Made by a program: the position numbers and the translations under genes. Under the pieces are notes generated by a model. The model searched no databases. It worked only from the letters and a program-made list of their open reading frames with translations, and was not told the DNA's origin. Below, one piece after another: positions 20,650-32,051 of a stretch of DNA of 64,000 nucleotides. Origin of the DNA: Neonectria sp. B-13 (taxonomy: Eukaryota > Ascomycota > Sordariomycetes > Hypocreales > Nectriaceae); contig NOKP01000004.1 of NCBI GenBank assembly GCA_002682825.1, positions 2,477,607-2,541,606 on the forward strand, read 5' to 3'. The stretch's first letter is position 1, and every line of letters begins with the position of its first letter.

Positions 20650-21103
20650 CTTGTCTGTTGTAATAGGAATACGGCAGAGGATGCAAGGGGAATATAATTC
20701 AGGTGAGTATCGCCCGGGGAATGAAGCGCGATTGATTGATAACCTGGGGTGTGGATGTCGTGAATGAGTGTGGTTTAAATACGTAGCCCAAGCTGCGAAC
20801 CGAATGATGATCAAGGGGACAGATTTCAGCCGTGTGGAATTTTGGGGACATGTGTTTAGAAGCCCCCCTGCCAAAGGGGAAAAGCCACCTATCACATGCT
20901 GCGCTGGCCTCTTGGACCCGGCCCACTCGAAGCTTCGGCCCCACAAAGAGGGGTCCAGCACCGCCACCCGAACCGCAGCCTTGTCGCGGAATCGTGGCTA
21001 GTGCTCCTTGATAACGGGCTTATCGATCGCTTTCCTTGAGCTTTGCCGAGTGAACCCTTGCGCCGAACGTTGCAAGCGACGACCTGATTGCGCAACGACG
21101 ACG
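20650..21103. promoter_or_regulatory. Divergent promoter region, RAMP4 / INA17-like gene
   Basis: 454 bp between the start codons of two genes read in opposite directions. No specific element was identified. Confidence 0.45.
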
Positions 21104-21560
21104 ATGACGGCTATTTCGAAACTCCGCGCTACGACGGCGCTGCGGACGATGGTGACGGGCAGGAATACACTGTCGAGGAGGTCCTACTCAACCAAGAAGC
21201 AGCCCAGCCCAACGGTACGCATCATCCGCGACTCTCCGGCACCGACGAGAACCCCGTCCGAATCCTAACGCAAACCCCCGTGCTGCGCAGTCCCTCTTCT
21301 ACAAACAATTCACCCGGCCCATTGCCAAAACCATGCTCATCGCCGTCTTCACGTACCAGCTCGCGTACTGGGCGTGGACGAAGGCTGAGACCGACGAGAT
21401 TCGCGCCGAGCGGGACGGTCCGTCCCCTCCCATCTTGTAGCTACCATGGAATCCGGCCTGCTAACGGTATGCGGGCGCAGCGACGATTGCCGGGCTCGAG
21501 GCCACAGTTAAGGAGTACGAGGCTAAGACAAAGGGTGCAGTGGAGGAGAAGAGCTCATGA
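21104..21560 (+). CDS. Small mitochondrial membrane protein, INA17-like
   Basis: Three exons (21104-21214, 21291-21417 and 21481-21560) give 105 residues, with all junctions in frame and GT-AG. The N-terminus (MTAISKLRATTALRTMVTGR, then a SRRSYST site) is a typical mitochondrial presequence with a likely cleavage region. It is followed by FYKQFTRPIAK, one hydrophobic segment TMLIAVFTYQLAYWAW, and a charged helix ending in a short coiled coil (ERDATIAGLEATVKEYEAK). This layout resembles INA17, the inner-membrane protein that helps assemble the F1Fo ATP synthase peripheral stalk, but the match is by pattern only. A different small inner-membrane assembly factor is possible. Confidence 0.75.
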
Positions 21561-22043
21561 CGGAAACAACCTCACTAAGGAAGGGGTGGGTTTGAATGGG
21601 AGGCCGAATGCGACCGACAGGAGCTGGAAATTGAGAAGCGCGGCCAGGCCTTGATGTACAGTCGCAGGACGCTCTGTAACATACACAATGCGTGAGGTTT
21701 GCCAGGAGGCTCATCCATGTACAAAACAATGATCTGATTTTCGTACATCGCACAAGATATCATGATCCAGAGTCCCTTCAACGGCCAGTGTCCAACTCTC
21801 AGCCTCCAAGAGTCGACCTGGCAAGGACGGCATAGCGAGAACGATGTACAACCAGACAACTCAAGTCCATGATACATAAACTCCTAATTTTTTCCATGCA
21901 ATCTAGAGAGAAAGTCAAGTCCTCTATCCTCTTTAGGCCGGTCTTCCGCGACCGGGTCCGCCAACGCCGTAGTGATAACGTATACGAAACGCCTACATCC
22001 CATGGTAGAAAGAAAAGTCGCAAACTATTCAGGACATTGTTGC
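21561..22043. other. Intergenic, convergent 3' ends
   Basis: 483 bp between the INA17-like gene (plus) and MID1 (minus). Nothing beyond presumed 3' UTRs is recognisable. Confidence 0.5.
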
Positions 22044-23928
22044 TCATAGCCCCAGCCACATCATCAGGGGCAGCACGCTGAAAAACACCACGCTCGGCAC
22101 AATCGCTGCTGCGGCGCCGGTCTTGGTGCGCGCCTCGCCGGGGTAGTTGCACGTCACATAGACACTCTGATCAAAACGCCGGCCGTAACTGACGTTAAAG
22201 CTGCGGAAGCCGGGCTGCGGACAGGTGAAGCCAATGGCTGCGGGACAGGACTGCACGACCTCATAACAGAGGTCATCGCAGGGGAGGAGTTCCTTGTAAG
22301 GTCCCGGTTTGATGGTCTCGTCGATGAACTTGTTGCGCGAGGTGCGGAAGGCGGGTGTCTCCGCAAGCTTTTTGCGTTGCTCCGAGGGGAGCTTGGTGCC
22401 GTTGGGGAAGGCTTGGGCGACGTTTCGTTCGATGCTGAAGTTGCCGTTGCTCATGAAGTCCTCGCACCGCGGGATGCTTACGGTACAGAGCCACCGCTTG
22501 TAGGCGGCCCTGCAGTCGTCACAGGTGCGAGCGAGCGAGTAGAGCGACTGGGGTGGTGCTTCGCAGGAGATCTGCATTAGCACCTTTTCGAAGTTGGCAT
22601 ACATTTTCTTGGCGTAGTTGTCGTAGACTTTGGCCAGTTCTGTGTTGTTGTATTTGTTATCGTTACCGGGGACGGCGTACTGGATCTCGTCACAGAAGTC
22701 CAGATCTGTCACGACCTTGCAATTTGTCCCTGCGTCCAGCGTTAGCCGTTACCTTACCAAAATTCTAGGCACTAAACTCACCAGAAGACGTCTGAAAGTC
22801 GGTGGCTCGAAAAACAGTGCCCCCGCCTCCTATACTGGTCTCTGCGCGCTTAGTGTCAGAGGAGGTGCCGTTGGCCCTCTTTACGAGAATGCCAGAGTAT
22901 GAGGAGCTTGAATCCAGTCCCACAACGTAGAATTGCTGCTTGGGCAGCCCTCCAGGGCCACGGGTCGTCATTACCGTCGTGATCCGGTCGGTGCCTTTGC
23001 CAGGCTCATTTTGGATTGCCGAAAGCTGGGCTTTGTTCTTTAGGCCACAAACCGAGTGTCGGAGCCCATCGAGAGAGCGCGAGTTGTTGTTTTGCATAAA
23101 GATATCATAAGGAAGTTCGGCCTTCATGATCTCGTCAGTGTCGGTGCCATTCTGGGTGATGTTCTGGGTGACGAGGAGGACAGAACTGGAATCGCTGTCC
23201 ATCCACAGCAACTGGGAGCCGTTCTGCGAGTCGTATTTGTGATAGTATTCGTCAAAGGAAGCCGCAATCTCATAGTTGTAAACATCGGTATAGTTGCGCG
23301 TAATGTTGGGGGCTGACACGCCAATGTAAACGTTCCCCGTGGCCTCGAGGCTGTACATGACGGCGCCTTCGTTAAACTCGACTACTGTCATCTTGGACAT
23401 ATCCTTGGACGGTCCAGGACATTGGATGTCGTTTGTGGTTGAGATGTAGAGGTTTAGTTGTGGCGCCTCAATCTCCTCCCCATTCTTGATCACTCCGGGT
23501 TGCAAGCAGGTATTCGCAGAGACGTAAACAGTTTTGGATTGTGCCCGGCGTGAAAGCTCGGGGCTTTCGTCATCGTGTTCCTCCGTCGGTTGGTCGCGGC
23601 CAAAGATGGTGCTCTTCTCGATCATATAGCAAACAGTGATGCCTGGATCCAAATTCGTACGCTCAGCGCCATTGTTGGTCATAGGTTGCACTCCAGCCGG
23701 TGGTGCTCTACCGATGATACTGCGATCAAATGCTGCGAAATCGGGTTCGTACGATATATCCAGTCCATCAGACAGCGCTAGAGGCTGTTCAGAGCGAACG
23801 ACATTTTTGACTGGCAATTCGGTGGCGGAGGCGAAGCTCGGTGAGAAGAGCAGCAGATACAAGGCGAAAATCATCAACGAAGCACCTAACGACGCTGCAA
23901 GTCGTGACTGAAGAGGGCTGAGTTGCAT
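22044..23928 (-). CDS. MID1: Stretch-activated calcium channel subunit Mid1
   Basis: Two exons on the minus strand (22782-23928 and 22044-22729) with a 52-nt intron give 610 residues. A signal peptide or hydrophobic segment lies at residues 12-35. A long lumenal region with many N-glycosylation sites follows (NITRNYT, NGSQ, NITQNGT, NGTSS). The C-terminal cysteine-rich block includes SLARTCDDCRAAYKRWLC, then SIPRC, LLPCDDLCYEVVQSCP and FTCPQP, the hallmark of Mid1. The protein ends with a hydrophobic stretch that could be a GPI-attachment signal (AAAAIVPSVVFFSVLPLMMW). Mid1 works with Cch1 as a plasma-membrane calcium influx channel during stress, growth and mating. Length and cysteine layout match the family. 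Confidence 0.93.
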
Positions 23929-24931
23929 GGCGACTGCATGCCCTCCAGGGGGGCAATCGCCTACGGTCGGTTTATCGGGGAAGAGGTGGGCAACTCGAGG
24001 AGCCTTTGGTTGACGCTGGGCTTGTCATCGATCGCAAATCGGCATTGTGAGCTCGTGGAGATCGGCTCGTTGAGGGAGTCGAGAGGGACGGGGGGTTGAA
24101 GAAGTCCTAGGAGGCCGCGCGATACGAAGCATTGCTGACGGGCTATCCCAAACGGCTGATGCGCCAAGCGGACGCCGATCAGGGTGAGGCGCAGCAGCTG
24201 GTGAGCACCGCCACAGTTCGGCTCATGGCCGGGGATGTGGCTGGGGATGGGGCTGGAGATAAGCTGGTCTAAGCTGATCCGGACCAGGGGTAAGCTAAAA
24301 AGACCCGTGGCAACTATGTACGGCTACGTAATCCGTCCCCAGAACTTTGGAGGTGCTAGCATTGAGATAAGTAGGCGCCTTGGCCGCCAGTAAGCAATGG
24401 ACGATTACGTCGTCGCCCGCAGTCTCCCGCGGGAGAAGCGGAGAGGAAATATGATGCAAGCCAGGCACCAAGTCATCTATGACGCAGGATTGGGTTCAAA
24501 GCTCGCAATCCATCATGAAGTTGAGCTCAAAAACATCCCTCAAAAAAGTCACTGGCTGGCGCAGAGCACTATACGAGCATGTGGAGCCCGAGCAGGCAAT
24601 GGGTCGCGAAACGTGTTATCAAGCTTCCAGCAGCCGCCATCTAACGAAAATCCCAACGCAACAAAAGAGCAGCGTACATTACAATCGAGGTCATACTACA
24701 TGATCGCGCCAAAAAAAATAGCAGCCGGTCACCGCTCCCAAACTCTTGCCTCCATCTGTTCATATCTTGGCGAAACCCTCTTATCGCGTCTCACACACAC
24801 TGCCCATAGGATACCGAGGAAGTGGTATATCGTTTCCCGTATACGTCGTGATCGAACCAAGCTTAGCCCCGGGATGCGCACACTGAGTGTGCGCCTTAGA
24901 TTTGTCGGCCAAGCGATAGCCTGTGAACTAC
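23929..24931. other. Intergenic: MID1 promoter and YOP1 3' side
   Basis: This holds the MID1 upstream region and the 3' side of YOP1, which is read towards it. Imperfect GGCTGGGGATG-type repeats occur near 24230-24265, and a perfect palindrome lies at 24876-24894. No gene is supported. Confidence 0.45.
24876..24894. repeat. Perfect palindrome, 9-bp arms with 1-nt centre
   Basis: GCGCACACT-G-AGTGTGCGC. It begins about 38 bp beyond the YOP1 stop codon and so probably lies in that gene's 3' UTR. The one-base centre suits a protein-binding palindrome better than an RNA hairpin loop. Confidence 0.85.
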
Positions 24932-25674
24932 TTATTCGGTCTTGTCGAGGCCGTCAGCCTTGGCGCGGAGGCCAGAGGCAGTCGATCCAGTGGACGAGAA
25001 GTAGCGGCCGAGAGTAGGGGCCAGGAAAGATCGGAAGACGAGCTCGGCACCACTGATGCTTGGTTAGTCCTCGCCTGGATGGATACTAATTGCGCGAGCG
25101 GAGAGAAAGGGTAATACATACCGGAAGGCGGGCAGCGAGAGCCACAGAAGGAAAACAAACTTGAAGACGTAGTAGAAGGGGAACCAGTAGACGACCTGGA
25201 CGAAACTCTCGACCACGGTGAAGAGAGAGAACACGACCCAGTACTGCGACAGCGTTAGTGATTCGGCTCAAAGCCAGGAAGTTCTTTCGGGGGTCCACGA
25301 ACAGTCAACCACTGGGTGTCATCCTCCTTGTTGGCGCTGAAGAGGGCGGCCAGCGAGTAGTAGCTGGGAATGAGGAAGCCAGCAAAGTTGGTCAGGAGCT
25401 GGCCGCCGAGGTTGAAGATGATGAGGAAAAAGTAGAGAGCGCCGAGTCCAATAACAGCGTAGGCCTTGGGGACACCGGCGGTCTTCTCGAGGTTGTTGAG
25501 GGCGGGGTATTTGGACAGCTATTACGATGGTGTCGCAGTCAGCGTCATGAAGCGGAGCGACCGGCGAGAGCCAGAGATGAGATGCGCGCGTAGCGGGCGC
25601 GATCAGGGAGCAAAACGAACCTCGCGATCGAGCTGACCAAGGTAGTGCTGGGCCTTGTCTTGTGCGGACGACAT
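24932..25674 (-). CDS. YOP1: ER-shaping reticulon-like protein Yop1 (DP1/TB2/HVA22 family)
   Basis: Four exons on the minus strand (25621-25674, 25303-25518, 25122-25243 and 24932-25052) join in frame to give 170 residues, the usual length for fungal Yop1. The N-terminus is MSSAQDKAQHYLGQLDRELS. Two long hydrophobic hairpins follow: VPKAYAVIGLGALYFFLIIF with GFLIPSYYSLAAL, then QYWVVFSLFTVVESF with YWFPFYYVFKFVFLLWLSLP. The conserved PSYYS and DDTQWLTYWVVF signatures of the TB2/DP1/HVA22 family are present. The protein wedges into ER tubules and generates membrane curvature with reticulons. The tail is short and charged (LDKTE). All splice sites are GT-AG with phases that restore the conserved protein exactly. 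Confidence 0.95.
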
Positions 25675-27543
25675 ATTTGCGGATGAAATGGCAAAAATGG
25701 GAGTGAGTTGGAGATTGTGCGTCGTGGGCAGCTAAATCAAAGTGAGGGACAGGGAGTGCGCTGTAGCAGTGTACGTAGTTTGGTTGGAAAGGGAAAAGGC
25801 ACGGTAGCAGGAAGCTTTTATCGCGGCGCTAGCAGCTAGCAGGAGAAGTGGGATCTTGGAAGCGGAATCTTGGAAGCGGAAAGAAAATTGACGCGGCGTC
25901 AGTGGCTTGTGACCCTTCTGGGAAGTGTGCAGGAGGGTGGAGGGAGTGCTGGAGGTGCTGGAGGTGCAGGAGGCGCGGTGCAGGAGGTGCAGTGGGAGCA
26001 GCTGATGAGGACTCGGGGAGAGAAGGAGAAGAAGGAAGACGGAGACAGAGACAAGCACGAAGACGAAGAAGAGCAAGGACAGTAGCAAATGGCCTTGACT
26101 GACTTGGGCTTGGCCTTGGCCTGACTTAATCAGCTCCAAGACAGGGCCATGCGTGTTTGTGCAGCGCAGTGCAGCAGCGCTCGCTGTCCTCCCCTATGTC
26201 GTACCAAGCAATTACAGTAAGGATGCTCTGCACAAGCTTGGAGGGCTTCCCTGTTGCCTCCACTGCGGCGAGGGGCTGTTAAGGAGCTGTGTAGCTGGCG
26301 CATCGGGCGATACTTGGAGCGGCCGTGGGCCGCCCACGTCATCGACATGTACTTTTCTCGAGCCAGCTACTACCGTGCCTAGATTACATCATAACTGATA
26401 ACTGCTCTGTACTGAAGCTCCAAGACAGATGCCTCCCTCTTACAAGCCAGCGCAGATGGGCTATGTAAATTCCCCGGCGGAGTCCTCCCTGCAGATTCTT
26501 CCGGACCTGGTACCGGGATATGTACGAGGTACTGCAGCAGCATGGACAAGTGTCAAGTGGTAGCAGCAGTTCGCAGCATGGACAAGTCACAAGTGAATGG
26601 GGCCGCGGTGCCCACTGTCCACAGGCAGGCACATGCAGCGTGGATGTGATCGCGTGTCGCTCTCACAGCGCCAGGACAGACCGTCATGTACATGTGATTT
26701 GGATAGCTGCAGAGAAGAGGTAAACTGACCAAGGTTCTTCGGCCAGCCGCATCGAAGAATCTTTGGCTTCAGAGAAATACCAGGTGCATGATCCATGTGT
26801 CTGTCTTCTGGGAATGCTTGGAAGCACGGGGCAACGACTTGTTCCAGGTCCAGCGCGCCGGCACCATACCATGCCACGGCCAGCCAATGTCATGGCCTCT
26901 GTGTGCCGTGGACCAGCCATCACGGCCACTAGCCACCAAAACAACAATGCGGTAACTGGACTGGCAGTGAGTGAACCTACACTGCAAAGCAGACGGCGCG
27001 GATGGCCGCAAGAACCACCCGGTACGTACCTCGACTCACTAAGCACAACAAAGCCGCTCAGACGAGCGAAACCCACCAGCCACAGACGGGCCGCAGCCTA
27101 TCACAGCGTCGCACCCCAGGCTGCAAGGAATTTCGAATTTCGGCTAATTTGGCCAGACACGCGCTTACCTAAGGTCCGGCGCCCGCCCGCTGCTGCTGAC
27201 CCCGTCCAGCACCTGCCCGTCAACCCGCCCCCCAGACCGATGCTTTTCTCCCCCGACTCGTTGGCCTCGCAACAGGAACAACAACAGCCTTTCAATCAAC
27301 GACACCTTAACGCTCCAGCGCGCCTCCAGACAGCAAAGTGCAGCGCCTTTGCGCCGGATCTCTCAAAGTACAGCATTTCTTTTCCATATCGCTGTCCCCG
27401 TTTTTACTGTCGTCGCCGTCGTCGTCCCTTTTTTGGCCGTCGGACTCATTGTTGTTGTGTCGTCGCATTCGGACCCGGCCAATGTTTGTTGTTCGGTAAC
27501 CCACAAATTCCTCGAGTCTAATCAACACAGCGTCCCTCACAAC
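25675..27543. other. Divergent intergenic region, YOP1 / RFX gene
   Basis: 1.87 kb between two start codons on opposite strands. Several open frames exist, the longest about 250 codons on plus at 26763-27521, but their translations are rich in Pro/Arg/Ser without any family pattern. They look like chance frames in GC-rich upstream DNA. The final 300 bp is probably the RFX 5' leader. Confidence 0.45.
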
Positions 27544-30199
27544 ATGGAGCAAAGTACGTCCTTTTCCTCCCCCAAAACTCCAACCACAACCACAACACCA
27601 CCTCGTACCTCCACATAGCCTTTTCGCACGCCCAATGCGAAGCCACGCTTGCTGACAATTGCTTCCCAGTGGATAATCCAGCTGCCCGTGTCGCCATCAA
27701 GTCCAGGAAGCGTCCGCTCTCCCGTGCCTCCACCACCTCCATCCAGAGCGTCACCGCCCAGCCAAACCTCGACCACTCTGGCTTTGCCGACCCTTCCGAC
27801 ATGTATTCCGGGCAATGGCTCCCGAATGACCATGCCCATCCCAAGGACATGGCCTCCGCTCCCCAGATGTCTCCCGAGGACATGATCCTGCAGGCCGCAA
27901 CCCACATGCAGGCCACTGGCCAGGAGTTCCCCATGGACGCATCCATGGGGGCTGCCATGGGCCATGCCATGCAATTCCAGCAGAAGCACCCCATGTCCCG
28001 CCATGCGCTTCCTTCTGAGCAGTACGCCAACAATACGAGCTTCACCGAGGGCGAGAGTCAGATGATGGAGCGTGACGAGAACGAGGAGGTCGACTCCATG
28101 GTCGGCATCGTCGGACCTCCCAAGCCCACTTCATCACGGTCTAGTGCCAACAATGAGCTGGAGATGCGCCAGCTCTTCGGCGCCAACAGGCACCGCAACC
28201 TTCAGGATGTTGCTGGAGAGCTCCATGGGAATGAAAGGGGGCCCAATTCTGAGCGTACCCGCCAGGTCTTTGCCATGCTCTGGTATGCCAACGCACTTGA
28301 GAGGCTCGGTAGCCACGTGCTAACACGTTCAGGATTAACTCTGTCTGCACAAAGGGAAAGGGCTCTGTCCCCCGTGGCCGAGTCTACGCCAACTATGCAT
28401 CGCGATGTGCAACCGAGAGGATCACCGTCCTCAACCCTGCCAGCTTCGGTAAGCTGGTGCGTGTCCTGTTCCCTGGACTCAAGACCCGACGTCTTGGTGT
28501 TCGAGGCGAGTCCAAGTATCACTACGTGAACTTCTGTCTGGTCGATGACCAGCCCGACATCCGAGAACCCTCATCCCAACCTCCCCGACCGCTGCCGGAG
28601 GTCAGCAGCTTCTCTCAAAGCTTCAAGTAGGTTCAGTCCAACCAGATGAAAATGTAGTCTCAGTGCTAATCAGCCTCTAGCACCGCACCAGCACAATCTA
28701 GCGGCAACCTAGGCCGCGATCCCCTACCGTCCCCTCACATTGGCAACGAAACGGAGAGCACTCCCGCTCCAAGACGACTGGGAAGCAGGTCCCACAGCTT
28801 ATACAACCAGCCTGATTTGGCCAGTATCGATCATCTACACACCACCTCCACCAAAACAATGCTTGAACTCGCATTCCAACCAGAAAGTGAAGAATCATTT
28901 GAGCAATCGGATCCCCTCGCTCTCCCCGCCATAGAATCATACTTGCCACAAGGAACTGATCCCGATGCCGCCAAATCATTATCAGCTCTATATCGGTCAC
29001 ACTGCACGTCACTGGTTGAGTGCATCCGATATTGTAGGGAGAAGACCTTTTTCCATCTATACACGTCATTTCAGGGAACTTTGACGATGCCTGTACAAAA
29101 ATTGTTTGGAAACCACGCATTAGCACCATGGATCGAAGAATGTGACTTCGTCCTGTACCAGCGGATGATGAGGATCGTGTCTGGATTGACACTACAGGTC
29201 GTCCCCAAACCCGTCTTGGATACCCTGAGGAACATCTCGGAGAGGCTGGTACCACATATTCGAGACTCATTCCAAGGACAACCGCATCACGTTATTCGAG
29301 CCAAAGAGTCACCAGCAACCATCTTTGCCGGTCTCTTAGATCGAGCATTAAGAGTCAACTTGACGGCCCACGCCGCTGCCAACATGCTGTCGAACCCGGC
29401 GAATCGTGACCAGATGTATGTGGACTGGATTACCATGATTCGAGCGCGAAAGATTGCGGAATGTGTCCCGACGAGGGGTATGGACGACGTGGTGAACCTA
29501 CTGCTCACTGAGATGCGAGAACTCCTCAACCCTGTGAAGGTGCCGTGGGAAGTTGAATGCCTCACCATCTATGGCGATGTTGCATCTCGCAGCGGGCGTC
29601 AACTAGACGGGGAGAGCGCGGCGGAGGCATCTGGTCAGAACGTGCTGGACCGATGGGTCAGCTTCTTTCGAGGACTGCCTGCCAAGTTCCCCTACGCTTC
29701 ACATTCAGACATTGTGTGGTGTGTGGAAAGGGTTGGAACAGCGGTAATGAGAGACCTCACCTTGGCCCAAGGTAAGAGCTTCGGGTCATGGTGGGTGACG
29801 AAGACGTGGGTGGACGAGATGGTGTGCTTTCTGGCGGAGCAAGGAGGCTTCATGAAGCAAAAGTTGAGCCAGACCACGAGTGGAACTGCAAGCACGCAAC
29901 CGCAGGCGTCATTAAAAGAGCCCAGTCGGCAACCATCAAGATACAGCACGGGCAGCGACGACCTCAACCTAGGCAACATGTCAGAAGGGCAGGCTGGACG
30001 AGCTCCGTTTCCGCCGGTCAGCCGAACGAATCAAAACTCGATGGGAGTGAGCGGAGGAGACCTGCACGACGACAGCGGGATCGGCATCCGGACGCCCGAG
30101 GAGGACTTCCCGATGGACAAGTTTGGGTTCACGGGGACTGAGAACCAAGACCAGGGCTTGATGGCCAGTGCTGAGCTCTCGGCCGGGCCTGGCTTGTGA
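27544..30199 (+). CDS. RFX-family transcription factor
   Basis: Four exons (27544-27553, 27670-28282, 28333-28626 and 28681-30199) encode 811 residues; the first coding exon is only 10 nt. The RFX winged-helix DNA-binding domain spans about residues 195-285. Diagnostic stretches are ERTRQVFAMLWINSVCTKGK, then VPRGRVYANYASRC, NPASFGKLVRVLFP and GVRGESKYHYVNFCL. A 50-nt intron sits inside this domain right after MLW, and splicing restores the domain exactly. The C-terminal half holds the helical extended region seen in fungal RFX proteins (about residues 360-660), then a Ser/Gln-rich tail. Fungal RFX proteins (Crt1/Rfx1, RfxA) act in the DNA-damage response, cell division and morphogenesis. Targets here are unknown. 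Confidence 0.92.
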
Positions 30200-32051
30200 A
30201 ACAAAATCCCAAGCAATCACCGCAAGAGCATGGTGGGGAAAGGCCTGGCGTTCTGGGGCGGGAAATCTATCTGCATGGGCGGTTTAATACACGGCATTCC
30301 CACAGGGTTAATCAAATCACGATGGGACGAAGGGACGAAGACATGATGGCTGTCCAAGGGATCTGGTCTGGGTCTGGTTCTGGGCCAAGACAAAGGGCAG
30401 CGAGGGCGAGGGCGAGGGCAAAGGCGAGGGCGTATGGACCGCCGACGCAATAGAAGGGCTTACGTTTATTCGATGTATGTATTCTTGAGAGTGACAAGTG
30501 GCAAGCTGCCCGTTTTACCATTTTATTTGAAGTATCCTTTTGGAGACTGATCGAGGGATCGATTTGGTTCGTGTGTACTCCTTAGGGAAGACGGTGGATC
30601 AACCGAGTGAACATGTACTTATTCATGGACGTGGTCCAGGCTTGCATAAGTGAGGAGGTGGCCGATTTGAAGGCAACGAGAGGGTGTGTGCTTGGCATCA
30701 TGTGATAGAAGTAAACAAAAGAGTCCGGGACAAAGTCCCTCGGCCTATAGGAATCCAGTTGAATTGGGTGAACTCCGTACATATGTAGGAAGCCGAATGG
30801 GTGGGGTGGGGAGGGGACCATAGTGATACTCCACAATACCAAAACAATGCCAACGCAGGAACTAATAGTCTAAGTGAGTAAGTGTGAGTGACGTGATTGC
30901 GGGAAGGAAGAATGTACAGTATGAACCCCCTCCACTGTCAGCCACGAATCAACGGGGACTAATAATGCTGGTGAATTAGAATGGGAGGAGAAGCGTGAAT
31001 GCGAGTGGGTTTTTGTGTAAGTGACGTCCCTTAGTGGGAGAGCGGGAGTGAGGTGACGAAAGGTGGGGCCGCCAGTTGGGAAAAAACGCAGAGCCGAAGA
31101 CGGAACAGGACGACGACTGTCTTCGAGTCATACACGGCGACGGTGGCAGTCGGGTACGAATAGCATGCCAATTTACCGGGGCATCGGGGTGGTTTGATGT
31201 GACTGGATGGGCCGATACAAGGGGCCAATAGTCTAATAAATTGATGAGTGCCAGCAGCTGCGTTTATTCCATCTTCTTGCTCCCGTCTTGTCCTGTCTTC
31301 ATCTTCACACGGGAACGGGCCGAAAGGAAAACAACCGCACAGTCGGCGACATTCATCACGGGAATCACCCATCACGGAGTCTTACATACACACACACAGA
31401 GGACAGGCCGAAGAAACAACAAACAAAGCCTCTCATTCTATCACGTCCAGTCTTATTTTTGGACTCGCCCTTCCAGTCTAGTCTAGACGTCCAGCCGCAT
31501 CCAATTCTCGGTCGGAAGGGGACCGAAACCTTAGCTTCCCGTTGCCGGAACGCAGCTGCTCTCATTGCTCATTGCATCCCTGTCCCTCTTTTTTCTTCTT
31601 TCCTCTTTCGTCCCGCTCCGAACTGTGTCGGAGCAGCAAGAAGCACAAGAGAGAGAATAAAAAGAAAGGATTACCCCCAGGTGGCGAGACGAGCAAATTT
31701 TCTGGCTTGCCTTCTCTGAGCTTGTTACTATACTTGATTCTACTTTTGACTTTTCTCTCTCCGCGTCTTGTCGGATTATCATTCTCTTTTTTTTTCCTCA
31801 TCCCTCCCCAGTTCTTTTATTAGCCTCCCCTCTAGCCTCCAGACTACTAAGGTACTACTACTAGTACTTTGAGCTGGCTGTTTTCGTTACTCATCCGCGC
31901 AAAACTCCACCACCAACGACACTCGAGCCAAACCCCATTACTCACCCATTCTTGTCGAGCCTCACTGCTCTACCTACTCACTCGCTCGCTCAATCGCTCT
32001 CGGTGAAGTTTGGGTCGAAAGGAGAGAATACCGGTAATAACTGCCGCAGCC
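30200..32051. other. Intergenic between RFX gene and aspartate kinase
   Basis: 1.85 kb holding the RFX 3' UTR and the aspartate kinase promoter and leader. The 500 bp before the kinase is rich in C and T with T-runs near 31590 and 31785, common in strong fungal promoters. No coding sequence is supported. A short purine-rich run (GGGCGAGGGC-like) lies near 30400-30430. Confidence 0.45.

Noticed and set aside
26763..27521. Plus-strand frame of about 252 codons
   Set aside because: Its composition is Pro/Arg/Gln-rich with no conserved block, and it overlaps the expected promoter and leader of the RFX gene.
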